The notes: generated from the letters alone by a model not told the origin. DNA of 64,000 bases from Allosediminivita pacifica (GCF_003054175.1 NZ_QBKN01000013.1:62001-126000); one strand, 5' to 3'. Numbered from the stretch's first letter, positions 32,342 through 41,763 are shown. Numbers and translations: made by a program.

Positions 32342-33376
32342 TCACGTCGGCCGGAAGGCCTCGCCGCGAATGGTGTCGCGCCAAACCAGCCGCCCCGGGA
32401 TATGCGTGGCCTCGGCAGGACCGACACCGCGGTCGGGATCGTCGAGATGCAGGTGCGCGATCGTCCGTTCGACCATCGCGGCCACCGGTTGTTCGATGGT
32501 GGTGAGCCGATAGGGCAGGCGGCCGGATTCGGGAATGTTGTCGAACCCGGCCACCATGACGTCCTCGGGAACCCGCAGCTGGTAGCGGTAGGTCAGCTCG
32601 TCGATGGCGCCCATGGCGATCACGTCGGCGATCCCGAAGATGGCATCGGGGCGGAAGCCCCCCTCGATCATCTCGCGCGTCGCCGCGGCACCGCCCTCGT
32701 AGGTGCTGTGCGCCTCAAACAGCCGGATGGAATCCCCCGGCAGCCCGGCTGCCAGCACCGCGTCGGTGAAGCCGCGCACCCGGTCGTTGCTGGTCGAGCC
32801 GTTGGCATCTCCGGCCAGCACTGCAAAGCTGCGCGCCCCTGCGGCGAGAAAGGCCTCGCCTAGGATCTTGCCCCCGTTGCGGTTGTCGCAGCTGACCGAG
32901 GGGGTTTCGAGGCTTGGCAGGATGCGGTTGAATGAGACGACCGGGATGCCCCTGTCGTGGCACATCGCGGTCATCCGCGTCGACATGTGCGCAGACGTCA
33001 GCACGACGCCGTCGACCTGGTACTGCAGCACCTCCATCAGCGCGCGGTCACTGTTTTCCTCGCGCTCGACGGCGAAGACCAGCGCCTGCCGCCCGATGGC
33101 ACCGAGCTTCCGGCTGAACTCGTGAAGCGCCATCATGTAGAAGGGGTTGTCGCGGTTTCCGAGAACCAGTGCCACGATGTTGGACCGCCTCGTCGAAAGC
33201 CCCCGCGCAAAGGAATTCGGCACATAGTTCAGCTTGTTGGCGGCCTCGAAGATCTTTTCCCGCGTGGCTTCGGCGATTACCGCGCCGGGTGAAAAGGCGC
33301 GCGACACGGCGGATTGCGAGACACCTGCCAGCGCTGCGACATCGACGGAGGTCACACGACTGCTCTTCTTCTTCAA
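32342..33376 (-). CDS. LacI-family transcriptional regulator
   Basis: 344 residues. N-terminal LacI HTH (VTSVDVAALAGVSQSAVSRA) with hinge helix (NYVPNSFARGL), then a periplasmic-binding-protein-like sensor domain (IVALVLGNRDNPFYMMALHE). It lies 125 bp downstream of the TRAP dctM gene on the same strand and ends 19 bp from gntR, tail to tail. It has its own probable promoter with an internal dyad. It may control the TRAP/flavoprotein operon or the sugar operon. Confidence 0.93.
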   Translation of the reverse strand: MKKKSSRVTSVDVAALAGVSQSAVSRAFSPGAVIAEATREKIFEAANKLNYVPNSFARGLSTRRSNIVALVLGNRDNPFYMMALHEFSRKLGAIGRQALVFAVEREENSDRALMEVLQYQVDGVVLTSAHMSTRMTAMCHDRGIPVVSFNRILPSLETPSVSCDNRNGGKILGEAFLAAGARSFAVLAGDANGSTSNDRVRGFTDAVLAAGLPGDSIRLFEAHSTYEGGAAATREMIEGGFRPDAIFGIADVIAMGAIDELTYRYQLRVPEDVMVAGFDNIPESGRLPYRLTTIEQPVAAMVERTIAHLHLDDPDRGVGPAEATHIPGRLVWRDTIRGEAFRPT

Positions 33377-33436
33377 CCTTGGACTCCTGGTCGAAAAGGC
33401 GGCGGGGTCACGTCGCGGACGTGCCCCGAGGCCACA

Positions 33437-33464
33437 AGTCTATCGACATGAAACGTGTCTGCAA
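33437..33464 (-). promoter_or_regulatory. Probable lacI promoter with internal operator dyad
   Basis: On the minus strand: TTGCAG (33464-33459), a 16-bp spacer, then TAGACT (33442-33437). The spacer and the edge of the -35 box contain the imperfect 15-bp dyad GACATGAAACGTGTC (33445-33459, plus-strand reading; five of six arm pairs). A LacI-type repressor bound there would block its own promoter. It lies 61-88 bp upstream of the start codon. Confidence 0.45.
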
Positions 33465-33501
33465 GCGCGGTCGCCCCGGGGCTCCGCGCCTGGCCTGGGA
33501 T

Positions 33502-34782
33502 TCAGAAGCCGGCGAGGCGGGGCAGGAACAGGAAGACCTGCGGCAGGAACAGCGCGGCCAGCGCGACGCCCAGCTGGATCACGATGTAGGGCCAGACCTC
33601 GCGCGCGATCGCGCCGACTTTCAGCCCCGAGATCCCGGACATTAGGAACAGCAGGGCGCCCACCGGGGGCGTCAGCATGCCGACGATCAGCGTCAGGATG
33701 AAGACCAGCGCGAAATGCAGCGGGTCGATCCCGTAGGTCAGAGCCATGGGCGCGAAGATCGGCACCAGCATCACGTAGGCGGCCGTCGTCTCCATGAACA
33801 TGCCGATGACGATCAGCATGGCCATGACCATCAGGAGGAACAGCGTGGCGTTGGTGGTCAGCGCCTCCATCAGCCCGCGGATGTCGGTCGGCAGGTGGTC
33901 GATCGAAAAGATGAAGGTCACGGTCGAGGCGAAGGCGATGATGATTGTCACGATCCCGGTCGTCAGCCCCGCATGCAGCATCGCCTCGCCGATCGACGTA
34001 AGGTTCAGTTCACGCGTGTAGAAAAGTCCAAGCAGAAGCGCCATGAGGACCGCGATGGCGCCGCCCTCGGTCGCGGTGAAGGCGCCACCGATGATGCCGC
34101 CGATAACCGCGACGGGCAAAAGAAGCACCGGCAGCGCACGGGCGCCCGCGCCGGCGACAGCGGACCAGCGGAAGGGCTCGCCCGTTAGCGGATAGCCCCG
34201 GCGACGCGCCGCGAGGTAGATGTAGGCGCTCATCAGCAGCGCGATCAGCAACGCCGGCAGGACCCCGGCGATGAAGAGCCCCGGCAGCGACAGTGTCGGA
34301 CCCGCGATCGTCGCGTAGAGGATCATCGTCGTCGATGGCGGAAGAACCGGCCCGAGGTTGCCGGTGGCCGCAATCAGCGCCGCACCGAAGGGCTCCGAGT
34401 AGCTTTTCTGCAGGGGCTTCATCAGAGCCGAGCCGAGCGCCGCGGAATCCGCCAGCGCCGCCCCCGAGACCGAGGCAAGCCCCAGCCCCGATGCGACAGT
34501 CACGTGCCCCAGGCCGCCACTCGTGCGGCCGAGGATGGTGTTGGCAAAGTCGATGGCGATCCGCACGATGCCACCTCGCACCATCAGCTCGCCCGCGAAC
34601 ATGAAGAAGGGGATCGCCAGCAGCGGGAACGAATTGATCGAGAACATCATCTTCGAGGCCATGACCTCGATCGGCAGGTTCATCATCCAGACGCCGACCA
34701 GACCGGCAAGCCCGAAGGCAAAGGCAAGCGGCACGCCCAGCAGGCATCCTGCGAAGAAAAGCAGTCCGACAGGCAGGCTCAT
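33502..34782 (-). CDS. TRAP transporter large permease (DctM-like), cluster 1
   Basis: 426 residues, about 12 membrane segments. Typical DctM features: FPLLAIPFFMFAGELMVRGG near the N-terminus, ATGNLGPVLPPSTTMILYAT (an ILPPS-type motif) and LIVGMLTPPVGALLFLMSGI near the C-terminus. Na+-coupled uptake of a carboxylate with the DctQ and DctP partners. Overlaps dctQ by 4 bp. Confidence 0.93.
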   Translation of the reverse strand: MSLPVGLLFFAGCLLGVPLAFAFGLAGLVGVWMMNLPIEVMASKMMFSINSFPLLAIPFFMFAGELMVRGGIVRIAIDFANTILGRTSGGLGHVTVASGLGLASVSGAALADSAALGSALMKPLQKSYSEPFGAALIAATGNLGPVLPPSTTMILYATIAGPTLSLPGLFIAGVLPALLIALLMSAYIYLAARRRGYPLTGEPFRWSAVAGAGARALPVLLLPVAVIGGIIGGAFTATEGGAIAVLMALLLGLFYTRELNLTSIGEAMLHAGLTTGIVTIIIAFASTVTFIFSIDHLPTDIRGLMEALTTNATLFLLMVMAMLIVIGMFMETTAAYVMLVPIFAPMALTYGIDPLHFALVFILTLIVGMLTPPVGALLFLMSGISGLKVGAIAREVWPYIVIQLGVALAALFLPQVFLFLPRLAGF

Positions 34783-35294
34783 GAGGTCGGCTCCATCGTC
34801 TCGCCGGGGGTGGCCGCGTCACGCCCATGCCGAAGGCCGTCCACCAGTTGCACCACGAGATGCACGAGGCTCCAGCCCGCGCCGAGCGCAACGGGATGGA
34901 AATACCACGCCGCGGTCAGGGGCAGGGTGTTCATCTGCTCGTAGGAGCGCGCGTCGATGCTGGTCAGAGCGCCCATCAGGACGACCACCATCAGCGCGAT
35001 GACGAAGAGCGTGGACAAGGCCCACATGCCCGTCCGCAGCAGCGGCGGCACGTTGTCCTGCACCGCGGTGATGGCCACGTGCATGCCCCGCGATATGCCC
35101 AGTGGCATCACGAGGAACGTCAGCCAGATGAGGCCCAGCCGACTCAGTTCGCTCGAGAAGATGATGGCGCTGCTGAAGATGTAGCGGGCGATCACGTCGG
35201 CGATGATGGTGGCGCAGATCACGCCCATCATGAGAATGACGCCGGTCATGAAGAGCCGGTCGCCCCAAAGGGTCGCTTTCCTGATGGTATGCAT
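34779..35294 (-). CDS. TRAP transporter small permease (DctQ-like), cluster 1
   Basis: 171 residues with four membrane helices. DctQ pattern: IIADVIARYIFSSAIIFSSELSRL in the first half and LPLGISRGMHVAIT-like segment in the middle. It lies between dctP (60 bp upstream) and dctM (4-bp overlap). Confidence 0.9.
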   Translation of the reverse strand: MHTIRKATLWGDRLFMTGVILMMGVICATIIADVIARYIFSSAIIFSSELSRLGLIWLTFLVMPLGISRGMHVAITAVQDNVPPLLRTGMWALSTLFVIALMVVVLMGALTSIDARSYEQMNTLPLTAAWYFHPVALGAGWSLVHLVVQLVDGLRHGRDAATPGETMEPTS

Positions 35295-35353
35295 GGTGCT
35301 GGTCCTCGGCCCGGGATGGGGCGGGGGCGCGCCGAGCGCCCCCGCGACGTGGG

Positions 35354-36361
35354 TCAGTCCTGCGCGTCGGCCAGTTCCTGCAGGAACTGGCCGACGAAGT
35401 CGGGATCGATGCTCTCGCGGATCCAGTCGTAGATCGGCGTCGATGCTTCGATGAAAGCCGCGCGCTGCTCCCCGGTCAGCTGGTTCATCTCCATGCCGGT
35501 TTCGAGCACGGCCTCGCGGTTGGCCGCCTCGTCGGCGGTCGCCAGGCGGCGCTGTTCCTCGGTGGCAAGTCGGCCCGCCTCGATCACCGCCGCGCGGTCC
35601 TCGGGTGTCATCGAGTCGAGCACGCGCTTGGAGCCCGCGAAGACGATCAGGTCGAAGAAGTGACCGGTTTCCGAGACATAGGGCTGATTGGCATCGTAGA
35701 GCCGCAAGTTGTTGATGACCGAGTAGGGGTTTTCCTGCCCGTCGACGACGCCCTGTCGCAGGGCCGGGAAGATCTCGGTCCCGTCGAGCGCCACGGGGTT
35801 GGCGCCGTATTCCTCGAAGGTCGCGATGTGCACCGGGTTGGTCTGCAGCCGGATCGAGAGCCCCTCGAGATCCGCTGGCGTCTCGATCGGGTGAACGGCG
35901 TTCGTGATATGGCGGAAGCCGAGTTCCATGAAGCCGAGCACGACCAGCCCGTCTTCCTCGAACTTGGGCCTGAGCACGTCGCCGATCGGGCCGTCGATCA
36001 CCTCGAAGGCGACTTCGCGGTTGGGAAAGACGAAGGGCAGGTTGGTGACGCCCAGCTCAGGCACCTGCGCGTTGAAGAAAGCGGTCGAGGCATAGGCGCC
36101 GAAGTTGATACCGGACTGGGCCTGGTTGATCATCTCGTTGGTCTGACCAAGCTCGGCATTGGCAAAGACCGCAACGGTGTGGCGACCTTCGGTCAGTTCC
36201 TCGACCTTCTCGGCGAAGACGCCGCGCAGCGCCTGCGCGGTCGAATGCGTGTCGCCGAAGTTCGATCCGATGCGAAGCTCGTCGGCCTGGGCGGACAGCG
36301 CGCCGAACCCGAGGACAGAGGCGAGAAGGGTGAATTTAATAGTTCTCGGTATGACAGTCAT
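35354..36361 (-). CDS. TRAP transporter substrate-binding protein (DctP-like), cluster 1
   Basis: 335 residues with a signal peptide (cleavage after ...GALSAQA, about residue 26). DctP features: FAEKVEELTEGRHTVAVFAN, PADLEGLSIRLQTNPVH with the conserved Arg that binds the ligand carboxylate, and ALRQGVVDGQENPYSVINN. The SD is a modest AGGGA. Upstream in the leader is a run CCCTCCTCCTCCTCC (minus strand, 36390-36376), an anti-Shine-Dalgarno-like tract in an unusual place. The flavoprotein gene lies 91 bp upstream on the same strand. Confidence 0.92.
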   Translation of the reverse strand: MTVIPRTIKFTLLASVLGFGALSAQADELRIGSNFGDTHSTAQALRGVFAEKVEELTEGRHTVAVFANAELGQTNEMINQAQSGINFGAYASTAFFNAQVPELGVTNLPFVFPNREVAFEVIDGPIGDVLRPKFEEDGLVVLGFMELGFRHITNAVHPIETPADLEGLSIRLQTNPVHIATFEEYGANPVALDGTEIFPALRQGVVDGQENPYSVINNLRLYDANQPYVSETGHFFDLIVFAGSKRVLDSMTPEDRAAVIEAGRLATEEQRRLATADEAANREAVLETGMEMNQLTGEQRAAFIEASTPIYDWIRESIDPDFVGQFLQELADAQD

Positions 36362-36452
36362 GACAATTCCCTGTTGGAGGAGGAGGAGGGCGGGCCGCGC
36401 GATTTCTTATGTGCCGGATCGTGCCCGCGCAGCCCCTGGGGTCCGATCCGGT

Positions 36453-37874
36453 TCAGACGAGTTCTTCGGCAGAGATCCGCGCCGCCGCCTGACCGGCGAG
36501 CCGGCCCAGCGTCAGCGCCATGCAGAGCCCCGCGGCCGGCAGATAGCCGTCGCAGTGGTGGCCCGAGATGCTGCAGGCCGCGCCGCCCCCGGCGAAAAGG
36601 TTGGGCAGGGCGCTGCCATCCTCGCGCAGCACCCGCGCGTTTTCGTCGACCATCAGGCCGCCCTGCGTGTGGAACAGCGCGCCGGTGACCTTCAGCGCGT
36701 AGAGCGGCCCCTCGGACAGCGGGTCGGACCCGGTGAAGTCGCGGCCGAAGGGGCAGGTGGCCTCGCCGCGGGTCATGGCGCGGCTCTCGGCCAGCGTGGC
36801 TTCCAGCGCCTCGGCGGGTACGCCGATCAGCGCGGCAAGGCTCCGGGCATCGTCGGCGCTACGGACAGCCCCAAGCGAGACCAACTCACGGAACTCGGGC
36901 AGGTCCTCGGCCAATGCGCGCCGCGCGTCGTCGACGACCACCCAGCCGATACCGCCGGGCTGCGGAAGGATCTCCAGCGACTGTGCCGAGATGTCCTTGT
37001 TCTCGTTCGAGAAACGTTTGCCCTCGGTGTTCACCATGATGCCGCCGTGCATGATCATGTCGTAGTTCACGATGATGCCGTGAGGCTCGGCCAGCGCCCC
37101 GTATCCCTGGAAGCTATCCATGCAACCAAGCGCAGCGCCGAGGTCGCGGCCCCACTGGATACCTTCGCCCTCGTTGCCCTCGTGCCCGAAGTATCGGTAG
37201 TAGGGCGTCTTGCCGAAGGATGGGATATGCGTCTGCACCATGTCCTCGTTCGCGCCGAAGCCGCAGGTGGCCAGCACCAGCCCCCCGCAGCCGAGGCTCT
37301 CGCGCGCGCCGTCCTTGCGGGTAAGGGTGATGCCGGTCACCCGACCGTCCGGATCGTGATAGACCGTGTCCACATGCGCGCCGGTCACGACCGTGACCCC
37401 CGCCTTGTCCGCGGCATGCTGAAGGCTTTCGTGCAACTCCTCACCGGTGCGGCTCGGCACGCCGTGCATCCGGTTGACCGAGTGGCCGAAGAACCCGCTC
37501 CAGGGCAGGTTCATGCGAAAGGGGATCCCGTGCCTGTCCATCAGCCAGTCGATGACCGGTCCCGAGTTCTCGGCGATGGTTCGCGCGATACGCGGATCGG
37601 CCTGGCCCTTCGAGCGCGCCATGATGTCGGCGTAGAAGGTGTCGGGATCGTCCTCGACACCGGCTTCGCGCTGGATGCGTGAACCGGCGGCGCAGGCATA
37701 TCCCTGCGACATGCTCGTGCTGCCGCGAGGTACCTCGTCTCGTTCGAGGAGTATCACCTCGACACCGGCGTCGCGGGCGGCCAGTGCCGCGGCCAGCCCG
37801 GCCGCCCCGGCGCCGACCACGACGACCGGCACCTCGATATCGAATCCGCCCGGGGGCGTGGGTTTGACGGGCAT
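36453..37874 (-). CDS. FAD-dependent oxidoreductase, fumarate-reductase/TcuA-like flavoprotein
   Basis: 473 residues. N-terminal FAD motif VVVGAGAAGLAAALAARDAG, then GSTSMSQGYACAAGSR, and a C-terminal LFAGGGAACSISGHHCDGYL closing motif of the FAD_binding_2 group. Relatives reduce fumarate, dehydrogenate ketosteroids or oxidise tricarballylate (TcuA). Upstream of a TRAP carboxylate transporter on the same strand, a polycarboxylate substrate is the best guess. The SD AAGGAGG lies 6 nt before the ATG. First gene of the operon flavoprotein-dctP-dctQ-dctM(-lacI). Confidence 0.85.
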   Translation of the reverse strand: MPVKPTPPGGFDIEVPVVVVGAGAAGLAAALAARDAGVEVILLERDEVPRGSTSMSQGYACAAGSRIQREAGVEDDPDTFYADIMARSKGQADPRIARTIAENSGPVIDWLMDRHGIPFRMNLPWSGFFGHSVNRMHGVPSRTGEELHESLQHAADKAGVTVVTGAHVDTVYHDPDGRVTGITLTRKDGARESLGCGGLVLATCGFGANEDMVQTHIPSFGKTPYYRYFGHEGNEGEGIQWGRDLGAALGCMDSFQGYGALAEPHGIIVNYDMIMHGGIMVNTEGKRFSNENKDISAQSLEILPQPGGIGWVVVDDARRALAEDLPEFRELVSLGAVRSADDARSLAALIGVPAEALEATLAESRAMTRGEATCPFGRDFTGSDPLSEGPLYALKVTGALFHTQGGLMVDENARVLREDGSALPNLFAGGGAACSISGHHCDGYLPAAGLCMALTLGRLAGQAAARISAEELV

Positions 37875-38003
37875 GGAACCTCCTTGCGTCTCTTTCGTCC
37901 GGCGGCCCGCATCGGAAACGCGGACATCTCTATCCCTTCGGCCGGGCCTCGTGGCCCGTAAGGGGATGCCGGATTGCCCGATTGGGGGTCGAGCAATGAA
38001 TAC

Positions 38004-38016
38004 GTATGCATACCAA
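38004..38016. promoter_or_regulatory. Candidate operator 1: GTATGCATACCAA
   Basis: Contains the perfect palindrome GTATGCATAC (38004-38013), and its right side forms TGCATACCAA (38007-38016), which recurs at 38353. It lies about 130 bp upstream of the flavoprotein start. Typical GntR/LacI-type half-site spacing. No adjacent regulator gene was found other than the LacI gene at the end of the operon. Confidence 0.4.
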
Positions 38017-38352
38017 GTGCGAGGGTGGGCCGGTCAATCCGAAAATAAGTTCAGAGTCCGATGAAGAAATCTCAGCATCAGTCAAACAAGCCGGATTTCC
38101 GGCCGCGACACTGTTCGCGAGGCCTGCGCTGAAAAAAGCGCCGAAGCGGAAAGCTCATTTCGTGGGCGTCGGAAAATACACTAAATATCTGTTTTAAAGT
38201 TGCTAAATCTTATCTCGCTCCGGGGCAGGTGGGGGCCTGCGCGCCGCCAGGTCCCTGGAGAAAACAGGGGTATTGAACATTGCTTCAGCGTTGCCCCTTC
38301 CGGGCCCTTTCCGCGGCTCGTGTCTTCTTGACAGCTTGGGGAGGGCTCTTGT
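38017..38352. other. Divergent intergenic region, no gene recognised
   Basis: Part of a 606-bp gap (37875-38480) between the two TRAP clusters. It is less GC-rich than its surroundings (for example AAATACACTAAATATC near 38175). A 63-codon frame at 38006-38197 (plus) lacks an SD and a domain. Promoters for both clusters should lie here, but no single pair of boxes stands out. Confidence 0.4.
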
Positions 38353-38362
38353 TGCATACCAA
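38353..38362. promoter_or_regulatory. Candidate operator 2: TGCATACCAA
   Basis: Exact 10-bp copy of the sequence at 38007-38016, followed by TGCAC. It lies about 120 bp upstream of the MmgE/PrpD start, mirroring site 1 on the other side of the gap. Suggests one regulator for both divergent operons. Confidence 0.4.
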
Positions 38363-38480
38363 TGCACCGTGATCTCACGTCCGCCCTTCACTGAGCCGGC
38401 TGGAGGAAATCGCGGGACAATTCACGCCGCGCGGCAGGACGCGATCAAGGGCCCGCGCGCCCCGAAGGAAGGACACGACC

Positions 38481-39890
38481 ATGACCACCAAGGAAAACCC
38501 CGTCCCCTGGCTTGTCGAGCGGATCGTCTCGACCAAGTTCGAGGATTTTCCCGAAACCACCATCGCGGCGGCCAAGACCTTCCTTCTCGATACCTTCGGC
38601 GTCGGTGTCGCCGGTTGCTACGGCTGGAAGCTTGACGAAGTGCGCTTGGTCGCGGCCGGGTGGGGGCAGGGCGACGAGGCCACCGTCTGGGTGAGCGGCG
38701 ATCGCCTTCCCGCCGCCTCGGCCGCCTTCGTGAACGCCTACCAGATCCACAGCCTCGAGTTCGATTCCGTCAACGAGGCGGCGGTGCTGCACCCGCTGGC
38801 CACGATCCTGTCGGCGGTCTTCGCCTACGCCGAGCGCCGCGCCGCACGCGGCACCCCGGTCAGCGGCCGCGATCTCTTGGCGGCCATGATCCTCGGCGTC
38901 GATGTCTCGGTCTTTCTCGGCAAGGCCTCGACCGGCCCGATCCGCTTCTTCCGCCCCGCAACCGCGGGCGGTTTCGGTGCCATCGCAGCGCTGGGTCGGC
39001 TGGAAGGCTTCGATACCGAGCAGATGACCTGTGCGCTCGGCACGCAGTATGCCCAGACCAGTGGCACGATGCAGTCGCACGTCGAGGGATCGCCGCTGCT
39101 CGGCATGCAGGTCGGCTTCAACGCCCGCGCTGCCGTCACGAGCTGCGACCTCACCATCGCCGGTATCGCCGGACCCAAGGACGTGCTGACCGGCCCTTAT
39201 GGTTACCTGCGGCTTTTCGAGGGCGGCGTCTACGACATCTCGTCCGCCGTGGCGGAGCTGAACGAGACCTTCCAGGTCGAGCGCATGTCCCACAAGCCCT
39301 TCCCATCGGGGCGGCTGACACACGGCATCGTCGACGGCCTGCATCGCCTCATGAAGAGCGAGGGCTTCGGCGCGGACGACGTGGCGCACGTCACCTGCCA
39401 TGTGCCCCAGCTGGTCAAGCGGCTCTGCGGCCGCCCGGACCTGCCCGAGCCCGCGCCGAACTACGCCAAGCTCTGTCTGCCCTTCGTGGGTGCGACCTAC
39501 ATGCGTCATGGCAAGGTCGACGTCGAGCATTTCGTCGGAGCCGAGATGCTCAACGATCCGAAGACCCACGAATATGCCGCGCTGATCGAGGTGGTCCAGG
39601 ACGACAATCCCAGCCATTCCGCGATTTCTCCGCAGCGGGTCGTGGTGACGCTGAAATCCGGCGCCACCCACGCCATCGACCTGCCGTTCATCTACGGCCA
39701 TTACGAGGTCCCGCTGACCCGCGAGGAACATCTCGACAAGTTCTTCCGCTGCTGGGGGCGCGCCGAGGGCATGGTGCCCGCGAACGGCCAGCGGCTGTCG
39801 GACATGGTCGACGGTCTCGAGACCCTCGCCGATGTCAGCGATCTCGTCGCGATGATGGTGCCCGAACGCGCCCGCGCGGCGGCAGAGTAG
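38481..39890 (+). CDS. MmgE/PrpD family protein
   Basis: 469 residues. Begins PVPWLVERIVSTKFEDFPET, then AAKTFLLDTFGVGVAGCYGW, HSLEFDSVNEAAVLHPLATI and a second half with PFPSGRLTHGIVDGLHRL. This family includes 2-methylcitrate dehydratase (PrpD), cis-aconitate decarboxylase and less defined dehydratases acting on tricarboxylates. AAGGAAGG upstream of the ATG is a fair SD. First gene of an operon with a complete TRAP transporter, so it probably processes the imported acid. Confidence 0.9.
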   Translation: MTTKENPVPWLVERIVSTKFEDFPETTIAAAKTFLLDTFGVGVAGCYGWKLDEVRLVAAGWGQGDEATVWVSGDRLPAASAAFVNAYQIHSLEFDSVNEAAVLHPLATILSAVFAYAERRAARGTPVSGRDLLAAMILGVDVSVFLGKASTGPIRFFRPATAGGFGAIAALGRLEGFDTEQMTCALGTQYAQTSGTMQSHVEGSPLLGMQVGFNARAAVTSCDLTIAGIAGPKDVLTGPYGYLRLFEGGVYDISSAVAELNETFQVERMSHKPFPSGRLTHGIVDGLHRLMKSEGFGADDVAHVTCHVPQLVKRLCGRPDLPEPAPNYAKLCLPFVGATYMRHGKVDVEHFVGAEMLNDPKTHEYAALIEVVQDDNPSHSAISPQRVVVTLKSGATHAIDLPFIYGHYEVPLTREEHLDKFFRCWGRAEGMVPANGQRLSDMVDGLETLADVSDLVAMMVPERARAAAE

Positions 39891-39896
39891 GGGGGA

Positions 39897-40472
39897 ATGA
39901 TGGACCGGCTCGACCGTCACATCCACACCCTCGGCACCGCCTTCGCGCGCTTTGCCGGCGGGCTCATGGTCTTCATCGCGGTCATCGTCGCGATCGACGT
40001 TGTGACGCGCAATGTCACCGGGCAGACCTACCTGAACGCCTACGAGTACAGTCGCTATCTCTTTGCCGTCGCTCTGAGCTTCGGCATGTCCTATGTTCTG
40101 CTCTGCGGGGCGCATATCCGGCTGGACATCGTCTACCAGAAGTTCCCGGATCCCATCCGGAGTGCCCTCGATCTGCTCAGCAGCCTGTCGCTCGCGATCC
40201 TGGCATGCGGGCTTGCGTGGTTCGCGGTCGATCTGACGCTGGAAAGCTATCACAACGGCACGATCTCGACCTCGGCGGCCTCGACGCCGCTGGCCCTGCC
40301 GCAGGGTGTCTGGGCGCTGGGTCTCGTGGTCTTTGCCGTCACGGCCGTCTTCATGGCCGCACGCCACGTGCTGGCGTTGGTGGGCGGACCTCGTGCCGAG
40401 ACGGCGTATTTCTCTTCCGACCGTGAAATCGAGGAAGCGGTGGCCGACGCCGCCGCGCAGAGAGGCACCTGA
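39897..40472 (+). CDS. TRAP transporter small permease (DctQ-like), cluster 2
   Basis: 191 residues, four membrane helices. IAVIVAIDVVTRNVTGQTYL, NAYEYSRYLFAVALSFGMSY and LLCGAHIRLDIVYQKFPDPI give the DctQ signature. GGGGGGA upstream of ATGATG; the second ATG is an alternative start. Lies 6 bp after the MmgE/PrpD stop. Confidence 0.9.
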   Translation: MMDRLDRHIHTLGTAFARFAGGLMVFIAVIVAIDVVTRNVTGQTYLNAYEYSRYLFAVALSFGMSYVLLCGAHIRLDIVYQKFPDPIRSALDLLSSLSLAILACGLAWFAVDLTLESYHNGTISTSAASTPLALPQGVWALGLVVFAVTAVFMAARHVLALVGGPRAETAYFSSDREIEEAVADAAAQRGT

Positions 40473-40473
40473 C

Positions 40474-41763
40474 ATGATCGGAACACTGCTTGTCATCCTC
40501 TTCGGCGGCCTCGCGCTCGCGCTGCCCGTGGCGGCGGTGCTGGTGCTGGCCACCGTTGTGCTGGACCAGACCTTCTCCTTCTTCCCGGTGATGCCCGTCG
40601 TGGGCGAAATGCTCTGGAGCGGCTCCAGCAACTTCTCTCTCACGGCGGTGCCGCTCTTCATCCTCACCGGGGAGCTTCTGCTGAGCTCCGGGATCGCGGC
40701 GCGCATGTTCCGCGCCATCGATGCCTGGGTCCGCGTGGTGCCGGGCGGCATGCTGCACACGATCATCGGGTCGAGTGCGCTCTTCTCCGCGACCTCCGGG
40801 TCGTCGGTCGCCACGGCGGCGACGATCGGCACCGTCGCCATGCCCGAGATGAAGACCGGTCGCTACGCGCCGCCGCTCTTCTTCGGCTCCATCGCGGCGG
40901 GCGGCACGCTGGGAATCCTGATCCCGCCCTCGATCAACATGATCATCTATGGCGTGCTGGCCGAGGTCTCGATCGGGCGGCTCTACCTCGCCGGGATGAT
41001 CCCGGGACTGCTGCTGGCCTTGCTCTTCTCGACGATCGTGGTCGTGCTGACGCTCTGGCAGCGACGCGGATCGCGGATGCAGGTGACGCCCGCCACGTGG
41101 CGCGAACGCATCGAGGCCCTTCCGGGTGTCCTGCCGCCGGTCGTGCTCTTCATGCTCATGGTCGGCTCGATCTACGTCGGCGTCGCCACCCCGACCGAGG
41201 CCGCCGCGCTGGGCTTTCTCGCGGCGCTGGGCATGACGGCCATGGCGGGACGCCTGAGCTGGCCGATGCTGCTGCGCGCCTTCGAACGGACCATGCGCAC
41301 AACCTGTATGGTCATGCTGATCGTGCTGGCGGCCGAGTTGCTGAACTTCGTCATGGTCTCTGTCGGGCTGGCCGACCAGATCCGCAGCCTCGTCGCCGCG
41401 ACCAACGCCTCGCCGCTCACCATCATGCTGGGTATCGTCGTTGCCTACATGGTGCTCGGCTGCTTCATGGAGACGCTGTCGCTGATGATCGCCACGACGC
41501 CCATCGTGGTGCCGATCATCACCTCCATCGGCTACGACCCGGTCTGGTTCGGCGTGGTCTTCATGATCCTGATCGAGGCCGCTCTGATCACGCCGCCCAT
41601 CGGCATGAACCTCTTCGTGGTCCAGTCGGTCCGCAACGAGGGCAGCTTTGCGGACGTCAGCCGCGGCGCCTTGCCCTTCGTGCTGGCGATGCTCGCAATG
41701 ATCGGGCTGCTGATCGCCTTTCCCGGGCTGGCCAACTGGCTGCCATCGGTGCTGCGCGGCTGA
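40474..41763 (+). CDS. TRAP transporter large permease (DctM-like), cluster 2
   Basis: 429 residues from the ATG at 40474, 1 bp after the dctQ stop; a longer frame inside dctQ is a shadow. About 12 helices with SLTAVPLFILTGELLLSSGI, the motif GGTLGILIPPSINMIIYGV and PPIGMNLFVVQSV near the C-terminus. Partner of the DctQ and DctP proteins on either side. Confidence 0.93.
   Translation: MIGTLLVILFGGLALALPVAAVLVLATVVLDQTFSFFPVMPVVGEMLWSGSSNFSLTAVPLFILTGELLLSSGIAARMFRAIDAWVRVVPGGMLHTIIGSSALFSATSGSSVATAATIGTVAMPEMKTGRYAPPLFFGSIAAGGTLGILIPPSINMIIYGVLAEVSIGRLYLAGMIPGLLLALLFSTIVVVLTLWQRRGSRMQVTPATWRERIEALPGVLPPVVLFMLMVGSIYVGVATPTEAAALGFLAALGMTAMAGRLSWPMLLRAFERTMRTTCMVMLIVLAAELLNFVMVSVGLADQIRSLVAATNASPLTIMLGIVVAYMVLGCFMETLSLMIATTPIVVPIITSIGYDPVWFGVVFMILIEAALITPPIGMNLFVVQSVRNEGSFADVSRGALPFVLAMLAMIGLLIAFPGLANWLPSVLRG

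Noticed and set aside
38006-38197. 63-codon frame between the TRAP clusters
   Set aside because: No Shine-Dalgarno, starts within the putative operator, no domain.
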